This document shows positions 48,241-58,216 of a stretch of DNA of 64,000 nt, piece after piece. The translations under genes were made by a program, and so were the position numbers. The notes beneath the pieces are model-generated. The model was given only the letters and a program-made list of their open reading frames with translations, made no database searches and was not told the DNA's origin. Position 1 is the stretch's first letter. The number at the start of each line of letters is the position of its first letter. The stretch is from NCBI RefSeq assembly GCF_014649335.1, contig NZ_BMSV01000007.1:168677-232676 (forward strand), written 5' to 3'. This DNA is from Streptomyces roseolilacinus. GTDB lineage: Bacteria; Actinomycetota; Actinomycetes; Streptomycetales; Streptomycetaceae.

Positions 48241-49179
48241 TCACAGGGTCCAGAACGGGCCCGAGACCGCGCGGTGGAGGAGGCGGACCGGGCGGTTGTC
48301 GGGGGTCCGCGCGCGGACCATGAAGCGCAGGTGGCGTCCCGCCCCCAAGTCGGCCGTGCACGTGAACTGGTGGCCGCCCGCCCCGTACGCCTGGGTCGGC
48401 AGGTACAGGGAGCGGTCGCCGCCGTTCTTGTCCGTCGTGTAGAAGCGGCCCTCGATCACCGTGTTCGCCGGGGTGTCGTCCCCGAACAGCAGGTGCACCA
48501 CGACGTGGTGGCGGACCGGCCCCACCAGCAGGATCGCGGTGCGGAAGGAGAGTCCGGCCCAGTTGCCGGACGTGAGTTCCAGATCGCCGGCGTTGGCCTC
48601 GTTCAGCATGTCGGGCACGGAGTCCTCCTCGGGCGGTACGGGTGCCGTCTGGCCGTTGGCGCGTTTCACGATCCCGGGGAAGACGACCTTGCGGAACTGG
48701 TTCACGCGCGCGTCCCCCGGGCACGCGGTGCCGCCCGACGACCAGGCGGAGTGCAGGCGGTGGTAGCCGTAGCCGGGGTCGTCGTGGCTGCGGCAGATCC
48801 GCAGGGGCAGGCCGTGGTGCTGGTGCAGCCACACCCCCAGCCGGATCAGCTGCTCGACCTGCTTGTCCGTCCACGGGTCGGTGTGCTTCAGGTTGGACGC
48901 CGTCTCGATGGACACCGCGCCGGTGCCGTCGGGGCGCCGGTTGGCCGTGTAGTTGGCGTCGGCGCGGGTCTGGGTGCCGATGTACTGGGCGAGGTCGCCC
49001 TCGTACCCCAGTCCGAAATGCGACTCTAGGTTCGATGAATCGCGCCAGTACTCGTACATCCGGCGCGCGGTCCACGGGGCGGCGATGCTGTGCAGGATGA
49101 ACTGCGTCGGCCGGATCGCCGACTGCGCGTCCGACTCCGGCTGCAACTCCATGCGCTGAGCCCCCGGATACCAGGCCAT
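48241..49179 (-). CDS. N-acetylmuramoyl-L-alanine amidase (PGRP fold)
   Basis: 312 residues from ATG 49179 (AGGAGACGC directly upstream). The amidase_2/PGRP domain spans residues 1-165: the first Zn ligand in TQFILHSIAAPWTA, SHFGLGYEGDLAQYI, and the final zinc site HSAWSSGGTACPGD with His and Cys ligands. The C-terminal 140 residues are beta-rich (GRFYTTDKNGGDRSLYLPTQ) and may bind cell wall. No signal peptide is visible, so export might be non-classical or it may act as a lysis or spore-wall enzyme. Confidence 0.88.
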   Translation of the reverse strand: MAWYPGAQRMELQPESDAQSAIRPTQFILHSIAAPWTARRMYEYWRDSSNLESHFGLGYEGDLAQYIGTQTRADANYTANRRPDGTGAVSIETASNLKHTDPWTDKQVEQLIRLGVWLHQHHGLPLRICRSHDDPGYGYHRLHSAWSSGGTACPGDARVNQFRKVVFPGIVKRANGQTAPVPPEEDSVPDMLNEANAGDLELTSGNWAGLSFRTAILLVGPVRHHVVVHLLFGDDTPANTVIEGRFYTTDKNGGDRSLYLPTQAYGAGGHQFTCTADLGAGRHLRFMVRARTPDNRPVRLLHRAVSGPFWTL

Positions 49180-49638
49180 GCGTCTCCTCCTTGGGGCGTG
49201 GGGTGCCGCGTGGCAGAGCGGGCGGGCGGTGCGGGCACCTGACAGTGAGGTGCCCGCCACGGGGGCTGGTCACTCGGGGCGGCACGCAGTTGCCAAAGAC
49301 GAGTGAAACAAGCGGAATCCAACTCCCCCACGTCGCAGTGTCGTTCTCGTACGCGTACTCCCTGCCCGCAGTGGAACCGCCCGTACGGAACGGCCGTTCC
49401 GCGTCGTCGATCCGTGCCGTGCCGCGCCGGTTCCCGCTGGACCACTCGGCGCCGAGGACCCGCGCGCCGCCGCAGCGCACCGCCGTCGCCCCCCGTCCGG
49501 CTCCGCGCCGTCCCGCCGGCCGTCCCGCGTCTCCCCAGGCCGGAGGACGCGTCCCGTTCCGCCACCCACCGCTTGCCGCCGTGCCGGGTACCTGCCGACG
49601 CTGGTCGTAACGACTCGTCGAAACGGGGGCCTGCTCCC
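49180..49638. other. intergenic region with hairpin and palindrome
   Basis: 459 bp between the amidase and secreted-protein starts. No supportable gene; open frames here are Pro/Arg artefacts. Two structures stand out: a perfect 10-bp hairpin (GCGGGCACCT with AGGTGCCCGC, 49231-49257) and a perfect 16-bp palindrome CGGAACGGCCGTTCCG (49386-49401), which could be an operator. Confidence 0.55.
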
Positions 49639-50298
49639 ATGAACCTCACGACACGTGTCAACCGCCGCACCGCCGCGCTCCTGGGCGCCGCCGCCGTCGG
49701 CGCCCTCCTCGCACCCCTCGCGCCGGGTGCCCAGGCCGCACCGGCCCCCGCCGCGAGGGCCCCCGCCGTACGCGCCGCGGCGCCCGGCTTCCTCGCCCCC
49801 GCCGACCTGCCGCCCGCCCCCGGGACCGCCTGGACCGGCGGCAGGGTGACGGCGGGCATGCCGGAGTGGTCGCCGTTCTGCCTGGAGGACGTCCTGCCGC
49901 CGAAGGGCGGCGCGACCTGGCACCGCCGGTTCGGCACCGACCTCGACACCTGGGCGGTCCAGGTCTCCGTGACCGCGCCCGGCACCGCCGACGCCCGCAG
50001 GCTCGCCGCGGCGGGGGAGCGGGCCGTCGCCGGATGCGCAGCCGACTGGTTGCGCCGCACGCCCGGCGGTACCGCCTCCTGGGCGGACCACGGCCGCCTC
50101 GCCGTCGAGGAGGGCGCACACGTGTACGGCGTGCACACCTCCGTCCCGGATGCGGATTCCGGCGTGCACCTGGTCGGCGTCGGGCGCGACGGACGCACCG
50201 TCACGTTCGTGCAGTGGGCGCGGATGGGCGACCTCACCGACGCGCCGGTCGCGGCGTTCGAGCGGACCACGGCCAAGGCGGTGGGGAAGCTCCACTGA
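49639..50298 (+). CDS. secreted protein of unknown function
   Basis: 219 residues with a twin-arginine-like or Sec signal: basic start MNLTTRVNRRTAALLGAAAV, then a hydrophobic run and an AQA-AP cleavage site near residue 33. The mature protein contains a pair of Cys (PFCLEDVLPP and AVAGCAADWLRR), a PAPGTAWTGGR segment and a VGVGRDGRTVTFVQWARMGD beta stretch. This resembles the sensor-domain-like secreted proteins common in Streptomyces, function unassigned. Confidence 0.82.
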   Translation: MNLTTRVNRRTAALLGAAAVGALLAPLAPGAQAAPAPAARAPAVRAAAPGFLAPADLPPAPGTAWTGGRVTAGMPEWSPFCLEDVLPPKGGATWHRRFGTDLDTWAVQVSVTAPGTADARRLAAAGERAVAGCAADWLRRTPGGTASWADHGRLAVEEGAHVYGVHTSVPDADSGVHLVGVGRDGRTVTFVQWARMGDLTDAPVAAFERTTAKAVGKLH

Positions 50299-50503
50299 CC
50301 CAGGCACCTGCGGCCCCGTGGCCGCGGGCGGCGTGGGACCGGCGCGTACGGGGGTCGCGCCGGGCCCCTTCGCCGCGGCCGGCGCCCCGCACGGGACCGG
50401 CTCCGCGGCCGTGCCCGTGCGGGGCGTTCGGGACGGCCCTAGACTGGCGGGTGCCCGAAATGCCCGAAACGCCCCCTCGTGGGGCCGTGAAGGGAGTGAT
50501 CCC

Positions 50504-50578
50504 ATGTCGAAGCGCGGCAACAAGCGACGCGCCCGCAGGGGCAAGAAGGCCAATCACGGCAAGCGGCCCAACACCTGA
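50504..50578 (+). CDS. ribosomal protein bL37
   Basis: 24 residues, Met-Ser-Lys-Arg-Gly-Asn start and Lys-Arg-Pro-Asn-Thr end, 13 of them Lys or Arg. This matches the tiny actinobacterial large-subunit protein bL37 first seen in mycobacterial ribosome structures. AAGGGAG lies nine bases before the ATG. An in-frame extension upstream to 50150 is open only by GC bias and has no ribosome binding site. Confidence 0.88.
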   Translation: MSKRGNKRRARRGKKANHGKRPNT

Positions 50579-50590
50579 CGTCCGGGGGGC

Positions 50591-51148
50591 TCACCCGGCC
50601 CCGTGCGCCGCCTCCACCGCGTCCAGGGCCAGCGCCCAGGGGAAGCGGTCCGGCCAGTCCTGGTCGGGCGGGTCCGGGAGGTAGCCGCCCTCCCCGTACA
50701 GCACCGTCACGCCCGCCGCCCGCAGGGTCTCCACCGACCGGTCGAACTGCGGGTGGCGCACGTACGCCGCGTTCGCGCAGGGCATCGCCGCGATGGGGAG
50801 GCCCTTCCCGATGGCCTCCGCCGCGACGCCCACCACGAACGCGCCGGTCAGGCCGAGCGCCCAGGCGTTCACCGTGTTGAACGTGGCCGGGGCGAACAGC
50901 ACCGCGTCGGCCGGTGGCCACACGTCCGGGTCGCCGGGGCGTTTGTAGTCGAAGCGGACCGGGTGCCCGGTCAGCGCGGCCAGCCCGTCGAGGCTCGGCT
51001 CCAGCCACCGCGCGGCGCTCGGCGTCAGTCCCAGGCAGACGTCCCAGCCGCGTGCCTGTGCGTCCTCGATCACCCTCGCCACGTCGAACACCGGGGGAGC
51101 GGCCGAGCAGAACAGATACAGAGTCCTCGCCTTGATCATGGGGTTCAT
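50591..51148 (-). CDS. flavoprotein (HFCD family)
   Basis: 185 residues. The flavoprotein/HFCD (PPC decarboxylase-like) fold is indicated by TLYLFCSAAPPVF at the N-terminus, PADAVLFAPATFNTVNAWAL (FMN-binding, with Asn and the APATxNT motif) and LPIAAMPCANAAYVRHP. These enzymes decarboxylate cysteine-containing peptides or pantothenoylcysteine, but the stand-alone actinobacterial members have no assigned substrate. Confidence 0.87.
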   Translation of the reverse strand: MNPMIKARTLYLFCSAAPPVFDVARVIEDAQARGWDVCLGLTPSAARWLEPSLDGLAALTGHPVRFDYKRPGDPDVWPPADAVLFAPATFNTVNAWALGLTGAFVVGVAAEAIGKGLPIAAMPCANAAYVRHPQFDRSVETLRAAGVTVLYGEGGYLPDPPDQDWPDRFPWALALDAVEAAHGAG

Positions 51149-51222
51149 CTGATCACATGCCGGACGGGTGCATCCTGGCGGTGAGGAACCGCCCCGACCG
51201 CCCCGACCGCCCGAGGAGCGCC

Positions 51223-51480
51223 ATGTGCCGCAGCATCAAGACCCTCCGCCCGCCCGTGCTCCCCGAGGAGGCCACCGAGGACGACATCCACGCCGCCGCG
51301 CTCCAGTACGTGCGCAAGGTCTCCGGCTTCCGGGCGCCCGCCGCGCACAACCGGGAGGTGTTCGAGCGCGCCGTCGCCGAGGTCGCCGGGGCGACGCGGC
51401 GGCTGCTCGACGGGATCGAGGTGCGCGGCGCCGCTAGGAAGCCGGTGTCGGAGCGGGCGGAGGCGCCGGGCGCCGCATGA
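51223..51480 (+). CDS. DUF2277 family protein
   Basis: 85 residues from ATG 51223 (CGAGGAGCGCC upstream). MCRSIKTLRPPVLPEEATED is the standard DUF2277 start; ALQYVRKVSGFRAPAAHNRE is its second block. Small cytosolic actinobacterial protein, unknown function. Its 3' end overlaps the convergent DedA gene by 47 bp, and the last 20 residues are outside the conserved domain. Confidence 0.87.
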   Translation: MCRSIKTLRPPVLPEEATEDDIHAAALQYVRKVSGFRAPAAHNREVFERAVAEVAGATRRLLDGIEVRGAARKPVSERAEAPGAA

Positions 51481-52057
51481 CGTACGCCGCGACGCTCCCC
51501 GCCAGGAACAGCGCGAGCACCGACACCGCCGCGCTGAACCACGTCGCGCCCAGCCACTGCCCGCCGAAGTAGCCCACGCCCACGCTGTACGAGGCCCACG
51601 CGACGCCCGCCAGGACCGACCACGGCACGAACTCGCGGGCCCGGCGCCGCGCGGCCCCCGCGCCCAGCGACACCACCGACCGGCCGGCCGGGGCGAACCG
51701 GGCGATGACCACGAGGGCGCCGCCGCCCCGCCCGAGGGCCGTGCCGAGACGTTCCTGCGCGGTGGTGAGGCGCCGGGAGCGGGCGATGGCCCGGTCGAGG
51801 CGGGGCCCGCCGCGCCAGGCGAGGCGGTAGGCGACCAGGTCGCCGAGGACCGAGGCGGACGCCGCGCACAGGGCGAGGGCGACGAGCGAGATCCCGCCGG
51901 GGGCGGCCGTCGCCGTCGCCGCGGTCGCCGCGGTCGCGGCCGAGATCACCAGGACGCCGCTGGGCAGCACCGGGAGGAACACGTCCAGCACCACGGAGGT
52001 GGCCACCGCGGCGTAGATCCATGGGCTCGCGGCCAGCCACCGCACGCTCTCCAGCAC
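51434..52057 (-). CDS. DedA/VTT family membrane protein
   Basis: 207 residues from GTG 52057 (GGAGTCAAG upstream); a GTG at 52075 would add six residues. Four to five hydrophobic segments with the DedA-type core VLGDLVAYRLAWRGGPRLDR and VIARFAPAGRSVVSLGAGAA (the conserved R-F-x-P-G/A-R motif), then WSVLAGVAWASYSVGVGYFG. The family takes part in phospholipid (undecaprenyl phosphate or phosphatidylethanolamine) flipping and membrane homeostasis. The length is standard. Confidence 0.9.
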   Translation of the reverse strand: MLESVRWLAASPWIYAAVATSVVLDVFLPVLPSGVLVISAATAATAATATAAPGGISLVALALCAASASVLGDLVAYRLAWRGGPRLDRAIARSRRLTTAQERLGTALGRGGGALVVIARFAPAGRSVVSLGAGAARRRAREFVPWSVLAGVAWASYSVGVGYFGGQWLGATWFSAAVSVLALFLAGSVAAYVMRRPAPPPAPTPAS

Positions 52058-52163
52058 CTTGACTCCCCGCTCCACCCCTGAGAAACCGCAACAGCGTACG
52101 CCTTACACGTCACCGGGCGCGCGGAGGGCGGCGCAAGGGGCGGAGCGCCCCGGCACGCGCGCG

Positions 52164-52225
52164 GGGCGCGGGGCCGTCGCCCCGCGCCCTGCGCGCGTCG
52201 TGCGGGTCCGCTTCGCGTGCGGACC
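52164..52225. terminator. two hairpins between DoxX and DedA genes
   Basis: GGGCGCGGGGC with GCCCCGCGCCC (52164-52189, loop CGTC) and GGTCCGC with GCGGACC (52205-52225). The second is placed just after the DoxX stop codon on its strand. Confidence 0.65.
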
Positions 52226-52230
52226 GGTGG

Positions 52231-52683
52231 TCAGGCGGCCGCCGTCGCGCGGTCCCGCCCGGTCTCCCGGACGCGGGAGGAGAACAGGCCGTCCAGCGCC
52301 AGCGCGCCCGGTCCGGTGAAGACCAGCAGGAGCAGCGCCCAGCAGTACAGGGCCGCGGCCTCGCCGCCGTTCTCCATCGGGAACAGGCCCGAGGGCTGGT
52401 GCATCTTGAAGTACGCGTACGCCATGGCGCCCGACGAGACGAACGCCGCGGCGCGGGTGCCCAGGCCGACGAGGATGAGCGCACCGCCGACCAGCTCGAT
52501 CACGGCCCCGTACCAGAACGGCCAGGTGCCGGCCGGGACCGTGGCGCCCGAGCCGTTCGAACCGCCGAGGACGCCGAACAGCTTCGCGGCGCCGTGGCAG
52601 AGGAACAGCAGGCCGACGACGATCCGGAACAGCGCCAGCGCGTACGGCTGGGACTGCTGGAGTCGGCTGGTGAGTGCGGACAT
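52231..52683 (-). CDS. DoxX family membrane protein
   Basis: 150 residues with four hydrophobic helices: YALALFRIVVGLLFLCHGAA, then WYGAVIELVGGALILVGLGT, AAAFVSSGAMAYAYF and ALYCWALLLLVFTGPGALAL. The first helix has the DoxX signature R-x-x-x-G-x-x-F-x-x-H-G. Members support membrane redox or thiol stress systems. A perfect palindrome ACTTGCAAGT (52744-52753), about 60 bp upstream of the start, is a likely operator. Confidence 0.9.
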   Translation of the reverse strand: MSALTSRLQQSQPYALALFRIVVGLLFLCHGAAKLFGVLGGSNGSGATVPAGTWPFWYGAVIELVGGALILVGLGTRAAAFVSSGAMAYAYFKMHQPSGLFPMENGGEAAALYCWALLLLVFTGPGALALDGLFSSRVRETGRDRATAAA

Positions 52684-52743
52684 GGGGGCTCCTTCGGCTG
52701 GGGACTGAACCGACGCGTCCCACGTTAGGCACCCCTAAGCATT

Positions 52744-52753
52744 ACTTGCAAGT
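52744..52753. promoter_or_regulatory. palindrome ACTTGCAAGT upstream of DoxX
   Basis: A perfect 10-bp dyad in a locally AT-rich stretch (GCATTACTTGCAAGTTCAAC), inside the presumed promoter of the DoxX gene. It resembles MarR/HxlR-type operators; no such regulator is adjacent, so the factor is unknown. Confidence 0.5.
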
Positions 52754-52946
52754 TCAACATTCAGTCGCGCGGAGATATCCGGGCCGAGAGTGGTGGTCGT
52801 CCGGCCGCCCGTGATCGGGCGGCCGGAACCGCAGGCCGGGGCGGTACCGGAGGGCGTTCGGGCGGTGGGGGACGGGGCGGCGGGCCCCTTCCGGCCCCGG
52901 TGGACGGGTCCCGCGCCACGTCGGGGGCGGGGCGGCCGCTCCCCGC

Positions 52947-54611
<1,665 letters not shown>

Positions 54612-54713
54612 GCCCGACCCCCTTCACCCCGCCGTACGGTACGTGAACCGGGTGGGCGGGGATCACGGAGGGCCGCTCAACTCGACTGGTGGGAACGACC
54701 GTTGCGGATGCGG

Positions 54714-54926
54714 TCAGAAAGCCCCGAAGTCGCCCGCCTTGACGCCCGCCACGAACGAGGCGAACGCGTGGGCGGGGAGGTGCAGTGCGGGGCCGGCCGG
54801 GTTCTTGGAGTCGCGGACGGGGACCACGCCGTGCGAGGCGACGAGGTCGGCGGCGACCTCGACGCAGGCGCCGCCGTTGTCGCTGTACGACGACTTGAAC
54901 CAGCGGGGGGAAGCGGTCGTAGTCAT
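54714..54926 (-). CDS. DUF397 domain protein
   Basis: 70 residues: WFKSSYSDNGGACVEVAAD and VPVRDSKNPAGPAL are the DUF397 signatures, with a C-terminal FASFVAGVKAGDF. The ATG overlaps the stop of the XRE gene (TGATG), so both come from one mRNA. DUF397 proteins are regularly paired with DUF5753-type XRE regulators (the WhiJ-like gene pairs of Streptomyces), where they act as small partners or antagonists of the DNA-binding protein. Confidence 0.93.
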   Translation of the reverse strand: MTTTASPRWFKSSYSDNGGACVEVAADLVASHGVVPVRDSKNPAGPALHLPAHAFASFVAGVKAGDFGAF

Positions 54927-55753
54927 CACGGGGTGCCCTTTCGTAACTGATCGATCATGGTCACGGAGGCCGCCTGCGACGGCGCCTCGGCCTGCAGTTG
55001 ATGGTAGGCCGTCAGAAGAGGCACCACCGAGGTGCTTTCTCGCTCAAGATGGCCCCGCTGCACGGACTCGGCGTACGACATGAGCGAGCGATCCGGCATC
55101 GTCAGTATGTAGAGCGGGAGGTTGAACGGGCGTCGTGCGCCCATGTCGAACGGGGCGATCTGGAGCACGGTGTTCGGCTGCTCGGCGAACTCGATCAGCC
55201 GCTCGAACTGCTCCTCCATGACCGCCGGTCCCCCCACGGGTCGACGGATGCAGCTCTCGTCCAGCACTACGAAGACCATCGGGGGCGGCGTCCGGACCAG
55301 CGTCGCCTGCCGCTCCACGATGAGCGAGACCCGCTCCTCGGCCTGGTCGGGTGTGATCGCCCCCCGCTTCACGGCGCTCTCCGCGAGTACGGAGGCGTAC
55401 GCCGGGGTCTGGAGGAGACCGGGCATGACACCGACCTCGTACAACCGGATCTCCGCAGCGCGGCCTTCGTGTTCGAGGAACTCCGGAAAGCCCTCCAGCA
55501 ACGAGCCGTGCCGCATCTCGCGCCACTCCCGCTCGAACGTGTCGCCGGTTCCCAGGGCCGCGTCCGCGCGCCGCGCGAGACGCAAGGTCGGCATCTTGCG
55601 ACCGGTTTCTATGGACGACAGATGCGTGCTGGAGTACCCCATCCGGTCGCCCAACTCGTCCTGCGTCCAGCCGCGCTCTCCGCGCAACCTGCGCAGACGT
55701 GCCCCGAACGCCGCCTGCGGGGAACTGTCCGGGTCCAACTCCTTGATGTTCAA
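54926..55753 (-). CDS. XRE family regulator with DUF5753 domain (WhiJ-like)
   Basis: 275 residues from TTG 55753 (LNIKELDPDSSPQAAFGARL corresponds to the usual MNIKELDP start of the family); a GTG at 55807 would add 18 atypical residues. Helix-turn-helix: LRGERGWTQDELGDRMGYSS, then THLSSIETGRKMPTLRLARR. The DUF5753 domain follows (MPGLLQTPAYASVLAES, LDESCIRRPVGGPAVMEEQ, VLQIAPFDMGARRPF). It pairs with the overlapping DUF397 gene. Such pairs influence development in Streptomyces. Divergent from the small gene at 55860. Confidence 0.92.
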   Translation of the reverse strand: MNIKELDPDSSPQAAFGARLRRLRGERGWTQDELGDRMGYSSTHLSSIETGRKMPTLRLARRADAALGTGDTFEREWREMRHGSLLEGFPEFLEHEGRAAEIRLYEVGVMPGLLQTPAYASVLAESAVKRGAITPDQAEERVSLIVERQATLVRTPPPMVFVVLDESCIRRPVGGPAVMEEQFERLIEFAEQPNTVLQIAPFDMGARRPFNLPLYILTMPDRSLMSYAESVQRGHLERESTSVVPLLTAYHQLQAEAPSQAASVTMIDQLRKGTP

Positions 55754-55859
55754 GAGCCCAACACCGACCTTCCTTCCTTCCGTGACACGTTGAAGCGGGT
55801 GCGGCACCGGGCCACGCTGAGACGTCGCGTAGTGAAGTGGCTACACAGAGGAGTTGCCC

Positions 55860-56120
55860 ATGCCCGGAGAAACCGTACAACCCACCCCGCCAGGCCCAGC
55901 GCCCGTTCCGGTCCCCGGCACACTCGTGGTGGACACCAGTCGTGGTGACCGGCTCGGGGAGTTCCGGGGGGCCGCGGGGCCCTACTGGTCGTTGCGTGCC
56001 GTGTGCGGCGGGGTCGAGTGGGAGGCCGAGCCCGGGGCGGTCCGGCGGGCGACCCGCAAGGAGCGGCTCCACGCGGAGATCGAGCGGTGGAACGCACGGA
56101 GCCGGGGCGAGGTGCTGTGA
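55860..56120 (+). CDS. small conserved Streptomyces protein next to XRE/DUF397 pair
   Basis: 86 residues from ATG 55860, with GAGGAG at six-base spacing. A Pro-rich N-terminus (MPGETVQPTPPGPAPVPVPG) is followed by TLVVDTSRGDRLGEFRGAAG and PYWSLRAVCGGVEWEAEPGA, a compact domain of known distribution but unknown function, typically found divergent from WhiJ-like regulators. Its stop overlaps the next gene's GTG (GTGA). Confidence 0.8.
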   Translation: MPGETVQPTPPGPAPVPVPGTLVVDTSRGDRLGEFRGAAGPYWSLRAVCGGVEWEAEPGAVRRATRKERLHAEIERWNARSRGEVL

Positions 56121-56533
56121 CGCGCCCGCACATCTCCGCGTCCGTCCGCTCCCCCTCTCCCGGCCGGGAGGTCCCCGTGCTCCAGTGCACCGCCGTCACC
56201 GCCGTCCTCTCCCCACGGGGGGAGGTCGGCTACCCGATGTGCGAACTCGGCGAGGGGCACGAGGGGGAGCACGCGCAGTACTGCTGGGACGACGACGTGG
56301 CGGGCGGGGCGGTCTGGTTCCGCTGGCGCGGGCTCGGCGGACGCTTCGTGCTGCTGGCCTGGTGCGAGACCGTCGGGGGCGCGTACGGGGACGCGTGCAC
56401 GCTGTTCCGGGACCACTCCGCCGCGCACTCGTGGGACGTCACCGACCCGACCCTGGAAGCGGTGCGGCAGGACCTCGAACGGCGGTTTCCCGAACTGCTC
56501 CGGGAGCCGGACCCGGGGCCCGAGCAGGACTGA
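56117..56533 (+). CDS. hypothetical protein coupled to the upstream small gene
   Basis: 138 residues if started at GTG 56117 (4-bp overlap with the previous stop); a GTG at 56177 with GGGAGG upstream would give 118 residues and begins close to the conserved-looking part. Contains VGYPMCELGEGHEGEHAQYC, an HxxGEH/C pattern possibly binding zinc, WDDDVAGGAVWFRWRGLGG, and an acidic C-terminus. Unrecognised family; probably co-transcribed with 55860-56120. Confidence 0.7.
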   Translation: MTRPHISASVRSPSPGREVPVLQCTAVTAVLSPRGEVGYPMCELGEGHEGEHAQYCWDDDVAGGAVWFRWRGLGGRFVLLAWCETVGGAYGDACTLFRDHSAAHSWDVTDPTLEAVRQDLERRFPELLREPDPGPEQD

Positions 56534-56748
56534 CGGCTCCACCGGCAGCGGCGCCCACGGGTTCGCCGGCGCCCGGACCCTGTCCGAAGCGCCCGCCGGG
56601 GCCGCCCGGCCGGAGCCATGGGAGCGGGTCCCGGCAGCCGGACGGAACAGCGGCAGGGCCGCGACCGCCGGAACCCGGGCACCGGCATCGATGTCAGTGG
56701 CCTGGTGCATGATCGGCGCGTCGGTTCCTCCACGGGCTCGGGAGCGGT

Positions 56749-57090
56749 ATGTCGATCACGAACCAGCAGGCGGCGGGGCGCGCGTTCCTGCGGGCGCTGT
56801 ACGCGGACCCCTACTTTCCCGATCACGTCGTCGACAAGGGCAGGGCGGTCCTGCTGCGGCTGTGCGAGCGCATCGAGGCCGAGCGGCCGCGGGACCTCAC
56901 GGCCCTGTACGCGCTGACCCGGACCGCGACGGAGGAGTTCAACCTGCTGGAGGCCGATTTCGAGGCGGCCGGGAGCGAGATCGAGACGGTCGCGCGTGAG
57001 GAGATCGCCGAGGACTTCCGGTTCGTCGCGTCGGCCTACGGGTTCGCGGACGCGGACGTGGAGGAGCTGATCGCCGCCCGGGACTGGTGA
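56749..57090 (+). CDS. DUF5713 family protein
   Basis: 113 residues, all-helical: AFLRALYADPYFPDHVVDKG, then VLLRLCERIEAERPRDLTAL, TRTATEEFNLLEADFEAAGS and EEIAEDFRFVASAYGF. This matches DUF5713, small soluble proteins without assigned function. ATG 56749; the preceding bases GGGAGCGGT serve as a weak ribosome binding site. Confidence 0.85.
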   Translation: MSITNQQAAGRAFLRALYADPYFPDHVVDKGRAVLLRLCERIEAERPRDLTALYALTRTATEEFNLLEADFEAAGSEIETVAREEIAEDFRFVASAYGFADADVEELIAARDW

Positions 57091-57367
57091 GCGGCGGCCG
57101 GGAGGGGCCGGGCGCCGGTCACGGCCGCTCGTCGCGGGCCGCGGCCGGTACGGCCGCTTCGTGTGGTCACCTCTTGACGGTCACCTTTCGGCGGATGGCC
57201 GGTGGTGGGTGGCGGGTGGTGCCCGTGGGGCTCGGTGGGCGGGCGCCCCGCCGGGGGCCGTGCGCCGGGCCCCCTCCGGCGCCCCCGCCGTGTGGCGCGG
57301 GGCCCGTGCGGTACGGAGAGCCGAGGGGGCCGGTTCCGCCGGGCCGTGCCGGCGGAGTGACGTTTCG

Positions 57368-58027
57368 TCAGGAGCAGCCGTTCAGCACCGACTGCAGGGC
57401 GCTCTTCTCGGCGGAGTCCACCGAGAGGCCCCAGTGGTGCTTCACGTGCACCCACATGCGTGCGTACGTGCAGCGGTACGCGGTGCGCGGGGGCATCCAC
57501 TCGGCCGGGTCCTGGTCGCCCTTGGCCTGGTTGACGTTGTCCGTGACGGCGATGAGCTGCGGCCGCGACAGGTCGTTGGCGAAGGAGCCGCGCTGCGTGG
57601 TGGTCCAGGAGTTCGCGCCCGAGCGCCAGGCCTCGGCGAGCGGGACGACGTGGTCGATGTCGAGGTCGGAGGCGACGGTCCAGGTGGCGCCGTCGTACTC
57701 GGAGTACCAGCTGCCGCTGGTCGCCGCGCAGGAGGAGTCCTGGACGACGTTCACGCCGTCGCGCTTGAGGACGACCTCGCGGGTGTTGCAGGCGCCGTAC
57801 TGGGTGCTCCAGTGGGGGAACAGGTCCCGGCTGTAACCGGTGGAGGAACCTTCCGTCCGGACCGCGAGCTGGCCCAGGTAGGTGCGCGCGGTGGCGGCGC
57901 TGACGGGGGTGGGCGGGGCCGCCTGGGCGGTGGGCGCGGTGGCCAGCAGGCCGGTGAGCGCGAGGGCGGCCGTCGTGGCGAGCGCGGCGAGGCGGCGCGT
58001 CGATCGACGCGCGTAGACACGGGACAT
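57368..58027 (-). CDS. secreted HNH-type endonuclease (GmrSD C-terminal/DUF1524 fold)
   Basis: 219 residues from ATG 58027 (AAGGGAG upstream). Sec signal: RRSTRRLAALATTAALALTG up to AQA-AP (about residue 35). The nuclease motif is SDLDIDHVVPLAEAWRSGAN (Asp-His-Val-Val-Pro-Leu), with DNVNQAKGDQDPAEWMPP supplying the Asn and Lys of the DUF1524/HNH fold. Cys in YGACNTREV, SSCAAT, YRCTYARM and NGCS probably form disulfides, consistent with an extracellular enzyme. Likely role: degrading environmental DNA for nutrition or competition. Confidence 0.9.
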   Translation of the reverse strand: MSRVYARRSTRRLAALATTAALALTGLLATAPTAQAAPPTPVSAATARTYLGQLAVRTEGSSTGYSRDLFPHWSTQYGACNTREVVLKRDGVNVVQDSSCAATSGSWYSEYDGATWTVASDLDIDHVVPLAEAWRSGANSWTTTQRGSFANDLSRPQLIAVTDNVNQAKGDQDPAEWMPPRTAYRCTYARMWVHVKHHWGLSVDSAEKSALQSVLNGCS

Positions 58028-58216
58028 GCGAACTCCCTTGTGCGGTGGGGGTGTTGGCCGGTGCGCCCGCGTGGGCGGCCCGTCCATGCTGGTGGCGCCG
58101 GGTGTCCTGGGGATGGGCTCCAGGTAACAGCCTGACGACATGAACACGTCACATCAAGGTCTGTGTCCAGTTCTTGACACAAGGACAGGTGCCGCCCGGC
58201 GCCCTAGGGTTGGCGT

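Noticed and set aside
50150..50503. N-terminally extended version of the bL37 gene
   Set aside because: The extension is antisense or out of frame relative to the secreted protein's 3' end and has no ribosome binding site. The 24-residue form has AAGGGAG and matches the known protein length.
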